DNA of 64,000 nt from Spirometra erinaceieuropaei (GCA_902702965.1 CACRXP010000011.1:1768591-1832590); one strand, 5' to 3'; positions 12,101-27,100 are shown, numbered from the stretch's first letter. Numbers and translations are program-made. The notes: generated by a model not told the origin, from the letters alone.

Positions 12101-15100
12101 CAAATTCTCTACCATAGAGCCAACTAGCCACACTCTTTTGCGAGAGCTCTAATCTGCGGCACCGAGACCCTCGGTCTCACTATCTTGGCAGATCGGTCTC
12201 CTGTGGTAGGCGACCCTTTACTATCACCCAGACGTCTGGTTTCAGCCACCCAGCACTTCTGAGACGATTCAAGCAGCTGTCTGGCTGACACCTGCCCTCT
12301 TTCTCTTCACAGGCTGCGAAGCGACTTCTCCGCTGCTTGGAAGAGCTGCGCAAGGAAATGGGTGTGACCTTGCAAACCACTGCGGCTCCCGACGGGGTCC
12401 CGCTACCCGGCGACCGAGGTTGCCTACTTCTTCGTGCTCCTCCCGATGACCTTAGACTGGCCGTGGACTCCCAGATTGCGGACCTCTGTATCGGGGAAGT
12501 TTGGTCCTCCCTCGCGTTACGTTTGGAGCAACGTTACAGGCGCTGGAGCATGCAGTCCAGGGATGAATTGCTCTTCGTACGTAGAAGTCTCTATACTTTC
12601 TGGGTTTTTCTTCCTCTATTTGGCCGCCAGAACGGGGGTGCGCTGTGTAGGCACTGGAGTATAGTAAGTGGGCTTACTCATGAAATCTCAACAGAAATTC
12701 CGAAATGCCCTTCCGTTACGAAAAGATTAATTAAGTAGGGTTGTGAAACTAATCATTGTGCAGCATAATTCTATAATAATTCAGTTACCACCAGACGCCG
12801 GCTTTCGAACAAACATCTTTACGGCTGCATCCAAAAACCATACTCCCTAAAAATAACTACTTTATTAGCATGTATTTTTTCATTGATTTTCGATGCCCTT
12901 AAAGATTCAAATATATTTCATGGAAAACATGCATAAAAATATCCATTATTTTACTCATCCAGTAGAAAATTTCGTCTTTAATTTTCCACTCGAAGGAAGG
13001 GTATAATTTGGTTTCAAAAAACTTTCCCAATTTCCGAATACTTTTGAACCCGGCTTGCAGTTACACTTGCATTCAGGGTTCCAAAACTACAACCCGTATA
13101 ATTTCCGCTTACGGAAAACCATACACTTTTCTTCTGTATTAAGAGGAGACCATATAGAGTTCATAAAATTAAGCAGTGGATTTGAACCACATCGTTACCT
13201 TTACAAGCCGCATAAATAAATGCAGAGACATGACGTTTTCTGAACGGCCATTTCACGGTATTAAAAAATCTCACAATTAGAAGCTTTTTTAAAACCGAAT
13301 TATGCCCTTTGTTCGGGCGTAAAATTAAAAGAAGACGTAATGTTCTACTGAATGAGCAAAAGAATGAATATTATTATTCATGTTTTCCATGAAATACAAT
13401 TGAGTCTTTAAGGGCATCGAAAATCAATGAAGAAAATGCATGCTACTTAAGCAGTCATTTTTTACGGAGTATGGTTTTTAGATGCAGCCGCAAAGAAGTT
13501 TCTTCGAAAGCCGGCGTCCGGTGGTAACTGAATTATTATAGAATTATGCTGCACGATGATTGGTTTCACAACCCTACTTAATTAATCTTTTCGAAACGGA
13601 AACGCATTTCGGAATTTCTGTTGAGATTTCATGAGTAAGCCCACCTGCTGTAACGGTTAATTTCTGAGAACATTTAAAAGCAACAGTTTATAAACTGGAG
13701 TGTCTGCTAAAAAGCGCACGGGGGACGCTGGGGTGGGACCCACCGATGCACCGAACCCCTCACAGCTATGCCATGCAGTGGCAGACTATCGGCGAAACGC
13801 GTATCTGGGCTTTTAGGTTTTAACTGTCGACTGGCGCCTTCATTGGGCAAATCAGGGTCTCCCGCGCCACGACGCGCTAAGGATCCTGACATGGGAAGCT
13901 GCCGACGGGATAGCTCCGTGTCTCTCAAGACTGAAAGTCAGGCTACAATGTCTTCTTCCTGTGATCTGTACGCCATCTCCAGCCACGTGAAATCCGAGCC
14001 GTCCTCATAGATGTCTTGCGCATGCAATGTCCAAACCGCGTGTGGCACGCTTAGATAGACCGTTTTGCTTTATGAGCCATTGCGCTCGCGTCCATTTCTT
14101 GTTTTCTCAACAGTACCTTGTTCCATAATAAAGCCGTCGAGGGAGGTGAGAGTGCGATAGATGCTGCGCAAGCCCCCCCGCTCCATGCCCATCTACGCGT
14201 CCACTCAGTGCGGCACACGACGGATGTTGTCGCTTGGTACAATCCGACTGTCAAGGGTACCAAGGCTGCTTTGAGAGTGGCTTTCAGTTATCTGTACAGG
14301 TGATTCTGCTCTGCTAGGAGGCCACTGGAACTGCAAGACAAAGCACGATGCGCGTTTGCATGCCCAGGCAATCAGGATAGATTGGCGACCGTTACTCCCG
14401 TTTGCCTTTCAGTACCGTGACCGTTCGAACTTGATCGAGTTCGAACAGGAGACGACGCCCTGGCTCAAGTATTTGACCGCTGATGTAGTTAATGGTGATC
14501 TAAGAGCTCAGGTTTGTGAGATTTGAGCGACTACCAACCGTAGCTACTTTAGTTTCTTCTGTCTTTATTGGGCTGTGCTTGGGGATAGTGTAAATGCCTC
14601 CAACCTTCAGCTGCATCATCGTGACCGCCCTCCAAAAAAGCACTTATGTCTCTGTGTAGACTACGACTTAGTGTATTTGTGGATTGACAGTTTGTTTCAT
14701 CCGTCTGTCCCTTCTGAGATCATGATTCCATCTAGATGTCACTGCGCGGATGATTTTTGCGCCAACTGCTGCTTTTGATCCAACATCTGTATGGCCCACT
14801 CATACGCATATGTTACCCCATCCAAACAGAGACGGATAAAATTTGTCGACATGGAAACCCTTGGACAGTGTTTCAGGGAATTTCAGTCATTCGCCACTGA
14901 TCTGCACGTCCTGACGGAATGCTTTAGCAATCCCAATGACGGTGGCCTTAAAGATCCTGCGACACAACCCATGCGGCTTATTCATCTGGATTTGTGTCTT
15001 CTACGTTGCACAGAGGGGATCGCTCGTTGGTTTCATATTTTTGACTCCTCAACGGCTACCTCACCAAACAAACCTTCTTCCAAGATCGTGCAACTATTTC

Positions 15101-18100
15101 GAGTGAGTCTATTTGAACCCTATCTATGCCTCTTGCTCTTCGGCTAATTGGTTGCTTTGGGAACCTCCGGCTTTTATTGCACATTTTTCATCCACATTAT
15201 ATTATTTCCAATTGTGAGTGGATGTAGACGCCCCATACATTTCGGCTTCATACTCACACCTGCCTATTGTCTATCGTCCTCTGCCACCAGCATGGTCGAT
15301 GCCGTCCATTTCAGTGCTGAAATTAACAAAGATGAGGGATGAATCTATGACACCGAGCAAAGTATTTTATTCTTCAAAGCCTTCAGGTTTTTCTTCGAGT
15401 CCATCATCATAAATATGCAGGAAGCAAAAACGGGGGAAACAGTTAACCCGAGACATATCATCACAGTAAACCGTTTAAATCAGAGTTACTTATTTCGTTT
15501 GAGTAGTTATTTTACTTTACTGTAAGTTCTTTTGGATCTTGCCAGCAAATGGTGAACTTTCAACTGGCCTCCTCACGCCCGGCAGATCCCAGGCCTGACT
15601 CTACACAGGCAATATCACAGCCATCCTTACATGCAGCGAATAAAGTGCTTGAGGCAACCAGGTCTTCATTTGTGGAGGAGAGAGCACGCGCTCTCAAGTC
15701 TTGTTTCGCCTGCCTAACCCTTCTGCGCTCACATTTGACACGAAATAGCTTCGCCTGGCGAACCCGATTTGCCCGATGGCAGACGATCTTGCGCGAGGCC
15801 CAAACAATGTTCGCAAGCGAATCTGCTTCACTCCGAACCGCGATGGAGACACGCGATATCAAAGTGGCCATTTCAAAGGTCAGTTGTTTCGTGCCATTTA
15901 CTGTCCAATTCAAATTCCCCGAAGAGACTACACCAAAGAAATTCATTGACCGTCCAGAAGTTCAGACGTGAGGTTTAAGTGACAGCCTACCTGTTCTTTG
16001 ATTGTAATAGGGACTTTGGTGTTCCATCTACTTCAGCACTTCTGTCGTACTTTACCTTGGACCAGCTAAGTGTGTTCTTTCCCCTGTCACAGACTAGGGC
16101 CCAATCAATTATCGGGGAAATTTAATCGATAAAGGCATAACTCCTTCAGTTTTCATCTTTCTGCCCCTCTTAGACGCAGTAAATGTGTTAACTCATTAAA
16201 TGGTAACTGCAATTCTGAAATGCGTTTCCGACACGAAAAGATTGCTTGAGTAGGGTTGTAATATTAATCTCCGCGCAGCATAATCCTATGATAGTTCAGA
16301 AGACGAAGATGCGATCATTGGACCAAGAAATTGATTGGTCTAACGTTTCGGATTCTCACACGAATCTATCATCAGACAGTCCTGTGATAATTCTGTTACT
16401 TCAGGATGTTTACTTTCGAATGACCTTCTTTCCGGTCGCCTGCAAAAACCACATTGTAAAGAAATAACTACTTAAGCGGCGTGAATTTTTTCATTGATTT
16501 TCGATGTCCTTATAAATTCAAATATATCTCATAGAAAACAGGCATGTAGATATTCATTGTTTTACTCATTTGGTAGGGAATTACGTTTTCTTCAAATTTT
16601 ATACTTGAAGGAGGGATATAATTCGATTTTAGAAAACCTTCCCAATTCCCGAATAATTTTAAAGTCGACCTGTCGTTACACTTACATTCAGGGTTTCGTG
16701 TATGGAAAACCATACATTTCTTTACAGTATTAAGGGGAGACAACGTGGGATTCATAAAATTTAGCAGTGGATTGAAGCCATATTGTAAACTTTACAAACC
16801 ACATTAGTGAATACAGAAACAGGAGGTTTTATGAACAGGCATTCCATGGTCTTGAAAAATCTCATAATTAAAAACTTTTTAATTCGAATTCCGTCCTTCC
16901 TTCAAGTATAAAATTTGAAGAAGACGCAATGTTCTACCGAATGTGTAAGGCAATGAATATCTATGTGCATATTTTCTATGGGATATATTTGAATTTTTAG
17001 GGGCATCGAAAATCAATGAGAAAAAATCACGGTACTCAAGTAGTCCTTTTTTACAGAGCGTAGTTCCTGCATGTGGCCGGAAAGAATTTCATTCAAAAGT
17101 AGACGTCCTGAAGTAACAGAATTACCATGGAATTATGCTGCATGATGATTAATGTAACAACCCTATTTAAGTAATCTTTTCAAGTCGAAAAGACATTTCA
17201 GAATTTCGGTCAACATTTCATGAGTTAGCACATACTGTAACTCGTCGTCTTGCCTCTAGGACAAAAAGGGAATGTGTTCTCCCCGCTCCGCTACTACGAA
17301 AAGGCGAGTGACCTCTCCGACGTACTGCGGGAATTGCATTCGACAGATCACGTATGCCTGGCTCGGTTTCAGTGCACCGGATTCTGGTTTGTCCTGGGGC
17401 TACTAATCTGGGTTAACATGCCAGGTCAGTGACAGATCTGTGAGCACCCTTCGCTCATGACTTTGGCCGCTTCTGTTGACAACTGACAGAACCTCATCCC
17501 GTGGCTCATCTGGCAGAAACTCAAGCCTTGCGAGTGACCGGATCCCGGTCCAAAACCTAGTCTTCTTCTTGTCTGGTTGACGACGCAACTCACTCCGAGG
17601 GGCCTTTTTAATCTGCCGATGTGATTATAAAGGAACCTCGTCGTAGATCGTTGCAATTGACACTGGACCGTATCTTAGAACGTCCCGTCTCAGTTTTTGG
17701 CAAACTTTCCTCGTTGTCTCTCTGCGAAACGTTAGGCGCCGCCAAGACAGTCCCTTGTTGGTTCATGAGATGCTGGATGAGCTTGAAAGATCTTTACCTT
17801 TCTCACTTGTGTGCCTCTTATTATTTTGCTGTTCTAGGTGGCCTCGATGGTATCGCATTTGTTCCGGGGGCCGGACATGGAGGCAGTTCGGACTGGAGTT
17901 CGTTACTTACTCCCCATCTCCTCTCAGCATGATAAATTCCTCGACGATGTGGCCGTATTTAATGAAGACATTAGTCTTCTTCTTCGTCAGGTTAGTCCGA
18001 GCTTTCGCATTCAGTGAGCTCTCGCGCTGTAGCCGAGTAGTTGGTTTGCTCCTGTTGTCGATGCTAGCGCAAAACCTGTTTACAAACTTACAAAAAACAG

Positions 18101-21100
18101 TCTCACACTGCATTCTTTCTCCCTAACAGACTGTAAAGGACCTGCTGAATTCAACCTCTTTTGGCGAGGAGGAAGAGAACAGCATGCTAACCTCCCACCT
18201 GGAGCGAACTCTGCAGTTTGCTGAGGCCAGCTTAACAAAGTTACCCTCAGGCGTAGTTCAGGGGTCTCCAATATCAGCAATTGAGACGATTGAGGTAGGT
18301 CGACAATTAAAGTGCCTATTCCCTCTTCCTCAGTTACCAAAACCCTTTCTTTCGTACCTGGACTCCTGTGTTCACTTTTTCGTTCCTTATTGTCAGCATG
18401 TCCTTCCCGGCTGCTGCAGTCTTCTCACACCTCCGCTCTTTTATCTTTCCCTATTTTCATTCGTTATGACAGATAAAGGTGAAGGTTCGAGTTCCAGGTG
18501 TGTAAATGAAGAAGGTGGGTGGTCGAGCACCGGAACATTCTGTTTTTTGTTCTGAGCTTTGGAACCCGTGGAGGAGTCCAACATCAGAACGACAATTACG
18601 GGGTGTGTTGGCCAGTCATCGATTGATGACGCAAGCCTGGAGATGACTGTTCAGGCCTCGGTACGCCAGCGCCAGATCGATAAATCGATTAACCGAGTTT
18701 TCCTCCGAGGCCCAAGCCTCAATCCATTCCCGGTCTATTTTTTATCTGATGTGGTCGATTATCCCGGCGGCCTGAAGCGTACAGAGCCCTGTGCGCCAGT
18801 GCCATCAATCGATGATTGGCTAGCACGTCCTATAATTGTCGCTCGTTCTGTTGTTGCCGCTGTCCCTGATGATGGACTTCTGCACAAGTTCGAAAGTTCA
18901 CAACAGTAAACAGGCTGTTCCGGTGCTCGACCAGTCTTCTTCATCATTTCTAAAATATTCCCCCACGCTGACCAGACGCATCTCAAATGAAATTTGGTGT
19001 GGTGTACTTTCGACCGCTATTTGTGGCCGTAACGGCAACCCTAACCCTAACGGTAACCGAAATCGTAAACGTAACCGTAGCCCTTAGACATAGCCGTAAC
19101 TGAGAAGCCTAACCGTAATACTGGAACCTAGTCGTACGCTCAAACCCTAATCATAACCCGAAAACCTAAGCCTAAAGGCATAACCCTAACCGGAAAATCG
19201 GAAACCATTAACCGGTACCCTAATCCTAACCTCAAACGTAAAACGGAAGCCAAATGGGTCAGATGTGATTATGGAGCCCCACAAAATAACCCCAGCCACC
19301 TGTAATGCGGGTCCGGGCTACCAACTGGGATCTAGCCCGGCTTACTTCGTGCAGTCTGTACGTGGAAACCGTGTAAATACGTGCAGAATTGTACGGAAAC
19401 ACGGTCCTATAATTGGCATGATTAGCGAGATTTAAATGTTACACTTACAACCAAATGTCTCCAGGCGTACAGCAGAAAGATGTGGCGTATAGTCAGATGG
19501 GCAGTGTCAGTTGCGCGGGAAGAAAAGGGGAGATTCAAACAAATGGTACGAGGGTTGGAGGAAAACAGAAGGCCATAATTTTCCGAGGCAGACAAAAAAT
19601 TTAAAGTATACGGTAAAAGGTGTCAAAAAAGGGACAACATACGTGGGAACGTACATTTGGTACAATCAGATTCCTTGATGATTCAGCGCTAAGCCACAGG
19701 CTCAACGCTTGGCAGCTGAGACCTCGAAAGACCCACACGCGTGGAAGTAACGCTAAATGCTAACAATGGGATACGGACATTCAACTTGCCTCTATCTATG
19801 CCTAAAGCCCACATAGACTGTCAGATAACCATGAGAAAGATAGAAGAAGCGGCAAACCACAGGAATTTATGACCCTCCTGTAAGTGTGAGGCCTGGTTAC
19901 CAAGCAGGAACACCAGTGGCAGATAGCTGAGCGTTTGTTACTGGCTGCGAAATAAGTAGACTCGTGCCCCATCACTTAACTGCGGAGAGCCAGCAGTGAT
20001 GGTGCTGGCAGAGAATGTAGAGATTTGGTCTCGGGCAACCTGAATACCACGTAATATGCCGTAGAGGCCGGTGACGATGTGAGGACAGGCCGGATATGAG
20101 CAGTTATCGAATAATTTCCTGCCTATCACTCTCCTGCACACTGGACCCCGTTGGGGAATAGGTAACCAAACTTGTATCAACCCCATCAGACTCCATATTG
20201 TGCAATTTCCACAATCAGGAATCTCCACTCATTTAAATTGCTTTCGCCGCAACCGACCTGCCCCGAATACCCGCCAATAGACCAAATCACAAATATGCGG
20301 GCCGGCCTCCGAGGATAAAGAGGAAAGAACTGTGTGCACAGTGTTGGTTGTAAGGTGAGAACGCTTCTTGCAGTGGCAACGCAGAGTCTAACCACTCGAA
20401 TCCTGGCACAATTACGATATGGATGTTAACTGACTCTTCAAGGTGCGCTTGGCAAGTCAGAATGGTGCGCGACTCTGAGGAATTCTTTCACCGACAGCAC
20501 AGCAGCGGTATCATTCTCAATTTTGATCTACATTGTGTTAAAATCGATCTGAGTGGTCAGGTCAAGGCTTCATCTATGTTCTGAGAATCGGCGTCATCGA
20601 GACAGGCATTCGCACATATCGTTATGATGCTATCAATGGTAGAGGGGCGCTCACCGATCGTGTTACGGAACTCACTCGTCCCGTTGAGCCCAACCAGCAG
20701 CCGCACAGCGGCGCATGATATAGGTAAAATTGCATTATTGACGAAGACAAGGGAGACTGAAATGACCATTTCGCCGAAGAACTTCAATGCAAACCGGTCG
20801 TTTGTGATGTGACAAAAAGAAAACCGAATAATTTAGTTACAAGGAGTGCGCTATTGCTCCTCTTTCGATTTTCCGTCTTTTCACGTCTCTAACCACTGAG
20901 CCACGGGCTCGTTGTCCTGTCGATTACGATCAGTTAGAGACGTTGGACTTCTAACCAACATGTCGCGGGACCGAGGCCCAGGTGTTCCACACTTCGGAGT
21001 TCGGTATGACTGGCTGACGGCGGCTAATAAGCCAGAAATGGCCATTCCAATCTCCCTTGTCTTTGTCGGCAATGTTGTTCGGCGCTAGCAATGCCACAGT

Positions 21101-24100
21101 TGCCGCTAACCACATGCTAACTGAACTTATATGCCGCGAAGGCGTACCTTTTATCACGATTTTCCGGCAGTAGTCAGGTGTGGCCCTATGTTGAATTAGC
21201 AGCTTGTCACCGAAGAACTTCAATGGAAACCGGTCGTTCATAATATGATGACGTTAAAGAGGAAAACCGAATAAGTCAGTTACGATGAGTGCGCCATTAT
21301 CCCTCCTTCGATTATCTGTCTTTTTAGGCCCTTTCTCCACGCTGCTTTTCCATTGTTTCTCGAGTTTCCAGTTCTTCTTTCTTTTCTCCCTCTTTTCTTC
21401 GAAACCTTCGCAGAACTTACTCCGTCATGCTACGAAAATGGCCCACCTTGTTCTGCTCTCTGGAAGCTGTGCAGCTGATCACCAGAGGGTGTCAGATCGC
21501 TACTCCGAATTCTTCCGTCGAGTCTCTGCTCGATTGAGGGAGGAACTGGCGCAAAAGTGGCAAATCTCTGACCTCCAGAATTGCCTTGCCGCCTTGGAAG
21601 GTGTTTTGATTTTGTTTTATTTCCTCCTCCTCCTCCTCCTCCTCCTCCTCCTCCTCCTCCTCCTCATCCCTTCCCTTCATCATCGGCATTGTCGTCAGAG
21701 TTTCCCATATTAAGTTGCCTTTGTCTGTTCAGGACCCGACACAGCTTGCCGGTGACGAATCCAGCCGCCAGAATGGCGCGTATGTTAGGATATAACCGAT
21801 CGGTGAAAGCATAGAAGTTATTTTGTCGGCCGGATCTTATTTCGTAGCCTGTCGTACAGGTCCGGTGGTAATAGAGGGTTTAACACTGGCCCCTTATCCC
21901 CAACTCTAACCCTAATCGCTAACCGTAACCCCAACCTCTAACCCTAACCCATAAACCTAACCCCAAATCTAACCCCTAACCATAACCCTTAACGCTGACC
22001 CCTAGTCCTGACCCTTAAACCCAACCCCCAGCCCAACTCTGACCCCTAACACTAGCCCCTAATCATAGTCCTAACCCTAACACCTAACATCAACCCCTGG
22101 CCTCTATCCCTAACACCAACCCCTTAACATTAACCCCTAACCCCTAACACTAACCGCAACCCCTAACTCCTGACCCCTAACCCTGACTCCGGTCCCTAAC
22201 ACTAACCCCTAACCATAACTCGACCCCCCTTATATTAACCGCTAACTCCTTACCCCAGCCCTAACCCTTAACGCTAGCCCCTAGCTCCTAACTCTATTTC
22301 TAATTCCTAACGTTAACCGCTAGCTTTAACTCCAACCCCTAAACCTAGCCCCTAACCCTAACTCGAACCCCCAATCACAACTCCTAACCTTAGTCCTAAC
22401 CTCCTAATCTCTAACCCTATCCCCTAACACTAATCCCTAACAAGTGCGGCTACGAAATAAGATCTTTCCATTTTTTAGTCGTCCACTGCCATGCATCAGC
22501 TGTCTTTGGATATGTGGGCATCGTCATCCTCATCAGGCGATATTGAGAACCTGACGAAAAGCTCCCTACCTTAGACTGTCATCATACGTTGAACGCTCGG
22601 TTTGCTTTTATATCTATTAGGGCTGCCCCCAACTCGACGCGGCATTTTTGTCGCCCGGTTTTCAGGCGTGGTGGGAAACCGCCACCCAGCAGATCAGTCT
22701 CGCTTACTGACAGGGCCCGCTCCCGAGTTAGCAATTGGCATGTCGCCGGCAATCCCCGATGAGTCCGCCCATGTTGGCGCCAGAGCTCAACCAATGGGAA
22801 CAGGCGGATCAGAAAAAGTCATCGCCCTTTAAATACGCGCCTCTCTGAAACTACTAAGAAACACATTTTGCGTAAAAAAAGGCAGCGAGGTCGAGTAGTT
22901 GTGTGCAAAAGAAAAACTATTGGGAATGCGCGGTTGTACTTTCGGTGGTTAAGAAATAGTTGCCCCACCCCTAACCCATAACCTTGACCTTAACCTCTAG
23001 CCCTAACACCTAACTCAAACGCCTAACCCCAACCCCAACAGTATTTTGTTCACTAGGTGGGGCTACATAGTCACATCTTACCGGCTTTTTCTGTACTGCG
23101 TTAGAGCAATAAATAAAATGCGCAATATCCGAGGTACCCTTAACTGATCATATAAATTCCGGTTATCGCGTTTCCTGGGGTGGGTAACCTACTGTATAAC
23201 TGCATTTACTTCTCTGCTAACTGCTGTGGAAAGGAACTGCATTCGCTGGACCAGAGTGGTTGTATGTCTCCTCATTTATATAGTAAGGCAATTTTCGCAG
23301 TGACTTTTGGATTTGGGGGATGGATTCCAATTTTAGACCAGGCCTTTCAACTCCTCGTCATGAAAAGTTCTACGCTCAGAAGGAACTGTGAAACGGCTAA
23401 CCTGTCCCCTCCCCCCATAGATCGACTAAAACTGCAAAAAACGCTCTAACCAGCCGCATCTCTTGTTACTGCCTTTCAGCTGTCATAGACGCTCTTGCCC
23501 AGAAGCACCCGCTGTTAGCCCGCTTGCCTCGAATCACCCTAGACGGGCTGCAACCACGCACCTACGACCTGCCCGCACTGACGCTTGGGTCGGGGACAGA
23601 GACGTCACCACCTCTGGACACCCTCGAGATTTTCCTCGCTCGTGGAGAGGATGTTCTCACGCGCCTGGCGAGGATTTCCGGCTGTGGCCAATCAAATTCC
23701 GACGACCTGGATCATTACAAACGCCTGCGTCGCCATCTTTTACTTTCTGTACGCAACCTCCGTTCCCAGGCTGCTCGGGCAGTCAGAGCCCAAGAATGCC
23801 TGCGCGAGGTCACCACCCAGCTGGTTCATTGGCTGGATGAAAGTGAAACCACCTTCCACGCCGTCCGGAGTGCCCTGGTTTCGGACAACCCTTCAACCTC
23901 CGCGGCCGATGCCGTGGAGGACATAGACCAGCTGAATGAACATCTCGGACGTCTGGACGACATATTTGCAGAGCTCTACGTCGTGCAGAGTTACGTTATC
24001 TCCAAGCAACTGCCGCATTTCACTGCTGCCTGCCTTTCGGACGACCAGACCATGCAGCTGGTCGAACTCGCGACTACAACTGCTGCCCGATTTCAACGCC

Positions 24101-27100
24101 TGCGTCTGTCCATCACGGAGGCTGTCTCGCAGGGCCACCATCTCCTCCTTCAGTGCGTTCGAGGTGACCGGGAGATTGGACGGTCGGAGCGACCTGCCTT
24201 CCTACGGAGGTACCGTCACACACTGGGATGCCTACGTGATTGGCTATTTGGCGCTCTGAGGCATCAGCAAGACCGTAGTCAGCACTGCGGACGACCTCGG
24301 AGTCCCCACGATTTGCTGAGCTTCTGCGCCCGCCTAGCCACACGATGGAGTCTCTTTACTCAGCTCTCACAGCTCCTGGTGGCGGACGCTGTGAACGCAT
24401 CACCGACACCGTTGCCACAGCACGACGACTCTTCCACAATGGAGCAACTGCGGCTGGAAAGTGACGAATTGCTGGAATTCTGGAGCCAATGCATGCGGGT
24501 TACAGATGCGAATGTGGCCTTATTGGAAGCTGTTGAGGTGGGATGTGATCAACTAGATGAAGATCTGGATGAGGTCGAGGTGGAGGCTGCCGAGCTAGAG
24601 GCATGGGCTGCTCAGATGCGCGTCTTTTCACGTGACTCAGGAGCCACCATCTCCAAAGTTTTACAGGTTAGTGTGACTAGGTTTTTTCCCTATCTGACCG
24701 TTTTCCTTATGGTAACCATGCCTAACAGAGTCAACAGATAGTACTGGCAGAGTCAAAGATGGATTTAATGGCTGCTTCCGGCTTCAACCTGCCATGCCTC
24801 AGCCAGATGTCAGGATGTTCTGGAATTTCGATCCGGGCCAGCTGATTACTGAGTATGCGGGTCAGACGATCTACCGATGTAGTCACCGACTCACGTCGAG
24901 TCGACCAAAATCGAGGATACTTATCGTCGTAGGAGAGTAGTATGCACTGACCTATCCTGCGTACAGAAGGGAATACGATTGATTCCATACCGCCCTGGGC
25001 TTCTAGGCGCAAAGTTTTGTCTCCCGCAGTCAGGTTAGATCGTGGAACAACACTTGCGCGTGGATGACCAGTTAATTGAAAACTGTACTGCTCTTCCTTT
25101 TTATGTTCCTCAGTTTTCGAACTGATCTCACCTCGATCACTGAAATTTCGACGGATTCGTACGAATGTTGGGCACACCCACCGGATCGGGGGGTCGATTT
25201 AGTTTTTGTTTGGCCGTTTGACAGAAAGTGTGATCAGCAGTGTCTGAAGTTGTCCGCAGACTCCCACATTCCATTCCATATATTCCAGAGTTCGAGTGGG
25301 AAAGCGGTCTACGCTGTCTTGGATGACTTAATGTCCAAACTTGCTTCCAATGTCTCCAAGCCTATTCGAGATGCAGTCTTGTGGCTTTGCGACGCAATGA
25401 GCGTGCTGTAGACATCATTACGTCCTGTAGTAACAGATAATCCGTCAGTGTGTTGAAGAATGCATACTTGTGGAGAGAACACAGTTTTATCTGGCGCGAA
25501 CTCAAATCAAACAAAGTGATTTTATGATGATGCGGAGTTCCGAGGACAGTTGAGGGCTTTTTGCTGATAACAGGGACGAATCTAGAGCTTTTTATTCTCA
25601 AAGCCTCACTGATTCTTCCCTGACTGTGCGTCATGACAGAGGCGGACGAGGTTGAGGATCACTGTGATGTCATTCACTTTGACTGGTTCACTAGCGTTAC
25701 AAAATCCTCCTTGAGACGCCTGCTATGGACTTCTTTCCGTAAGCCGGGGGTGGTTTGAGACAGCCAGACGGAAGCCTCTGGCGGCAACGGCGGTGCTGTC
25801 TGATCCTTCAGCCTTCGACAGCAAGTGGTCTGGGCAGTGACTGAACCCACGGATGGTCTTGGTCAGAACCATTTTGACTGCCGACGCCAGCATTCCACGG
25901 CTGTTGTGGTCTTGCCGCGCGCAGACTGCTCGACCTCGCTACGCAGCTCCCTGAGATTCCGATCGTCATTAAGGCGCGCAGCCCTTTCACAATCAGCTAG
26001 ACGGACCGTCTTGTCAGATCTACAAAATCCTTATAGAGATGCCCGTTGTAGTCTTGTGCCTTCTGGAAGACCCTGTGGAGAATGCGCCTCAGTTTACGTC
26101 GGTTGACTTCTGCGGAAGGCATGTCAGAGGGGGTTTTTCTGTTCGTCAAAGCGGCGAAACGGGTAGAGCTAGGTCGATGGAAACCCATGGCAGTGACGAC
26201 GGTGACGTTGGCCTGATTCTTTGACCGGCCAATTTTGTGCTTCCCCATAGGTGGTGTTTTCAAAAACATCCAGTCTGAGTCATAAATGGGCCCACAGATA
26301 AATGTGGTGAGTTGGCTGCTACTGTCTGAATCACTCACGATGCGAATGTCCAACGCTGAGTTGGCCAGTTCAGCGTGCTTGAATAAGCATGCAGTCGAGC
26401 TGGTTTTCAGTACCAGGTGGCTTTATATCTGCCTGGTGCAGACAATTGCAGCGGCCAAGGGGTTCCAGCGCAGCCATATGGGTATGTCTCTCCTCATTCC
26501 CGCAGTAAGTCATCTCTGTGTAGTGGCCAAGTGCACGAGCCTCGTAGATGCGCCCGCCTTTCCCGCTTAGGCTCTCGACTTACCGAAAACAACAAGATTC
26601 AATTTAGGGGCACGCCTAACTGGAGTTGGAAACTCGTGAAGCATACAAGGTTAGTTAATACGTCGCCCTAACTGGAGCATTGATTGCATCAGAAAAATGT
26701 GTGCGCAGGCAACTCTCGATGATGCCGGTTCCCAGAACATACCTGAAGCCTTGACCTGATCACTCAGACCGATTTTAACGCCGTGTCGATAAGAATTGAG
26801 AATGGCGCCGCTGCTATGATGACGGTGGAAGCACTTCTTAGGACTAATTATTGCACTTTTGCACAGGTCATGATTTGCCTAGCACAACTTGCAGTGCCAG
26901 GTAGCGTCCACATTGTACTGCGCCAATAGCTGCGCAGCTTGGGTTTGCGTTATTGCTGCAGGAAGCGCTTTCACGTCGCAACACGCGACACGTACAGTTC
27001 TTTCCTCCCTCCGAAGAGACCAACCTTCGTATTTATAAGCTGGCTCATTCGCCGGAGATCGCGACGGCTCGTTTACTGCGGGCGCAACTGAATGATTGGG

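Noticed and set aside
17260..17303. Upstream extension of the 17304 microexon to the TCTAG acceptor
   Set aside because: The resulting 92-nt exon does not fit the phase-0 exit at 15878 or breaks the exit phase.
20360..20410. tRNA-like sequence (GGATTCGAGTGGTTAGACTC on the minus strand)
   Set aside because: The order of B-box-like and A-box-like strings is reversed for a tRNA and no cloverleaf can be drawn.
21492..21689. Minus-strand frame with a poly-Glu run
   Set aside because: It is produced by the CTC microsatellite and the shadow of exon 10.
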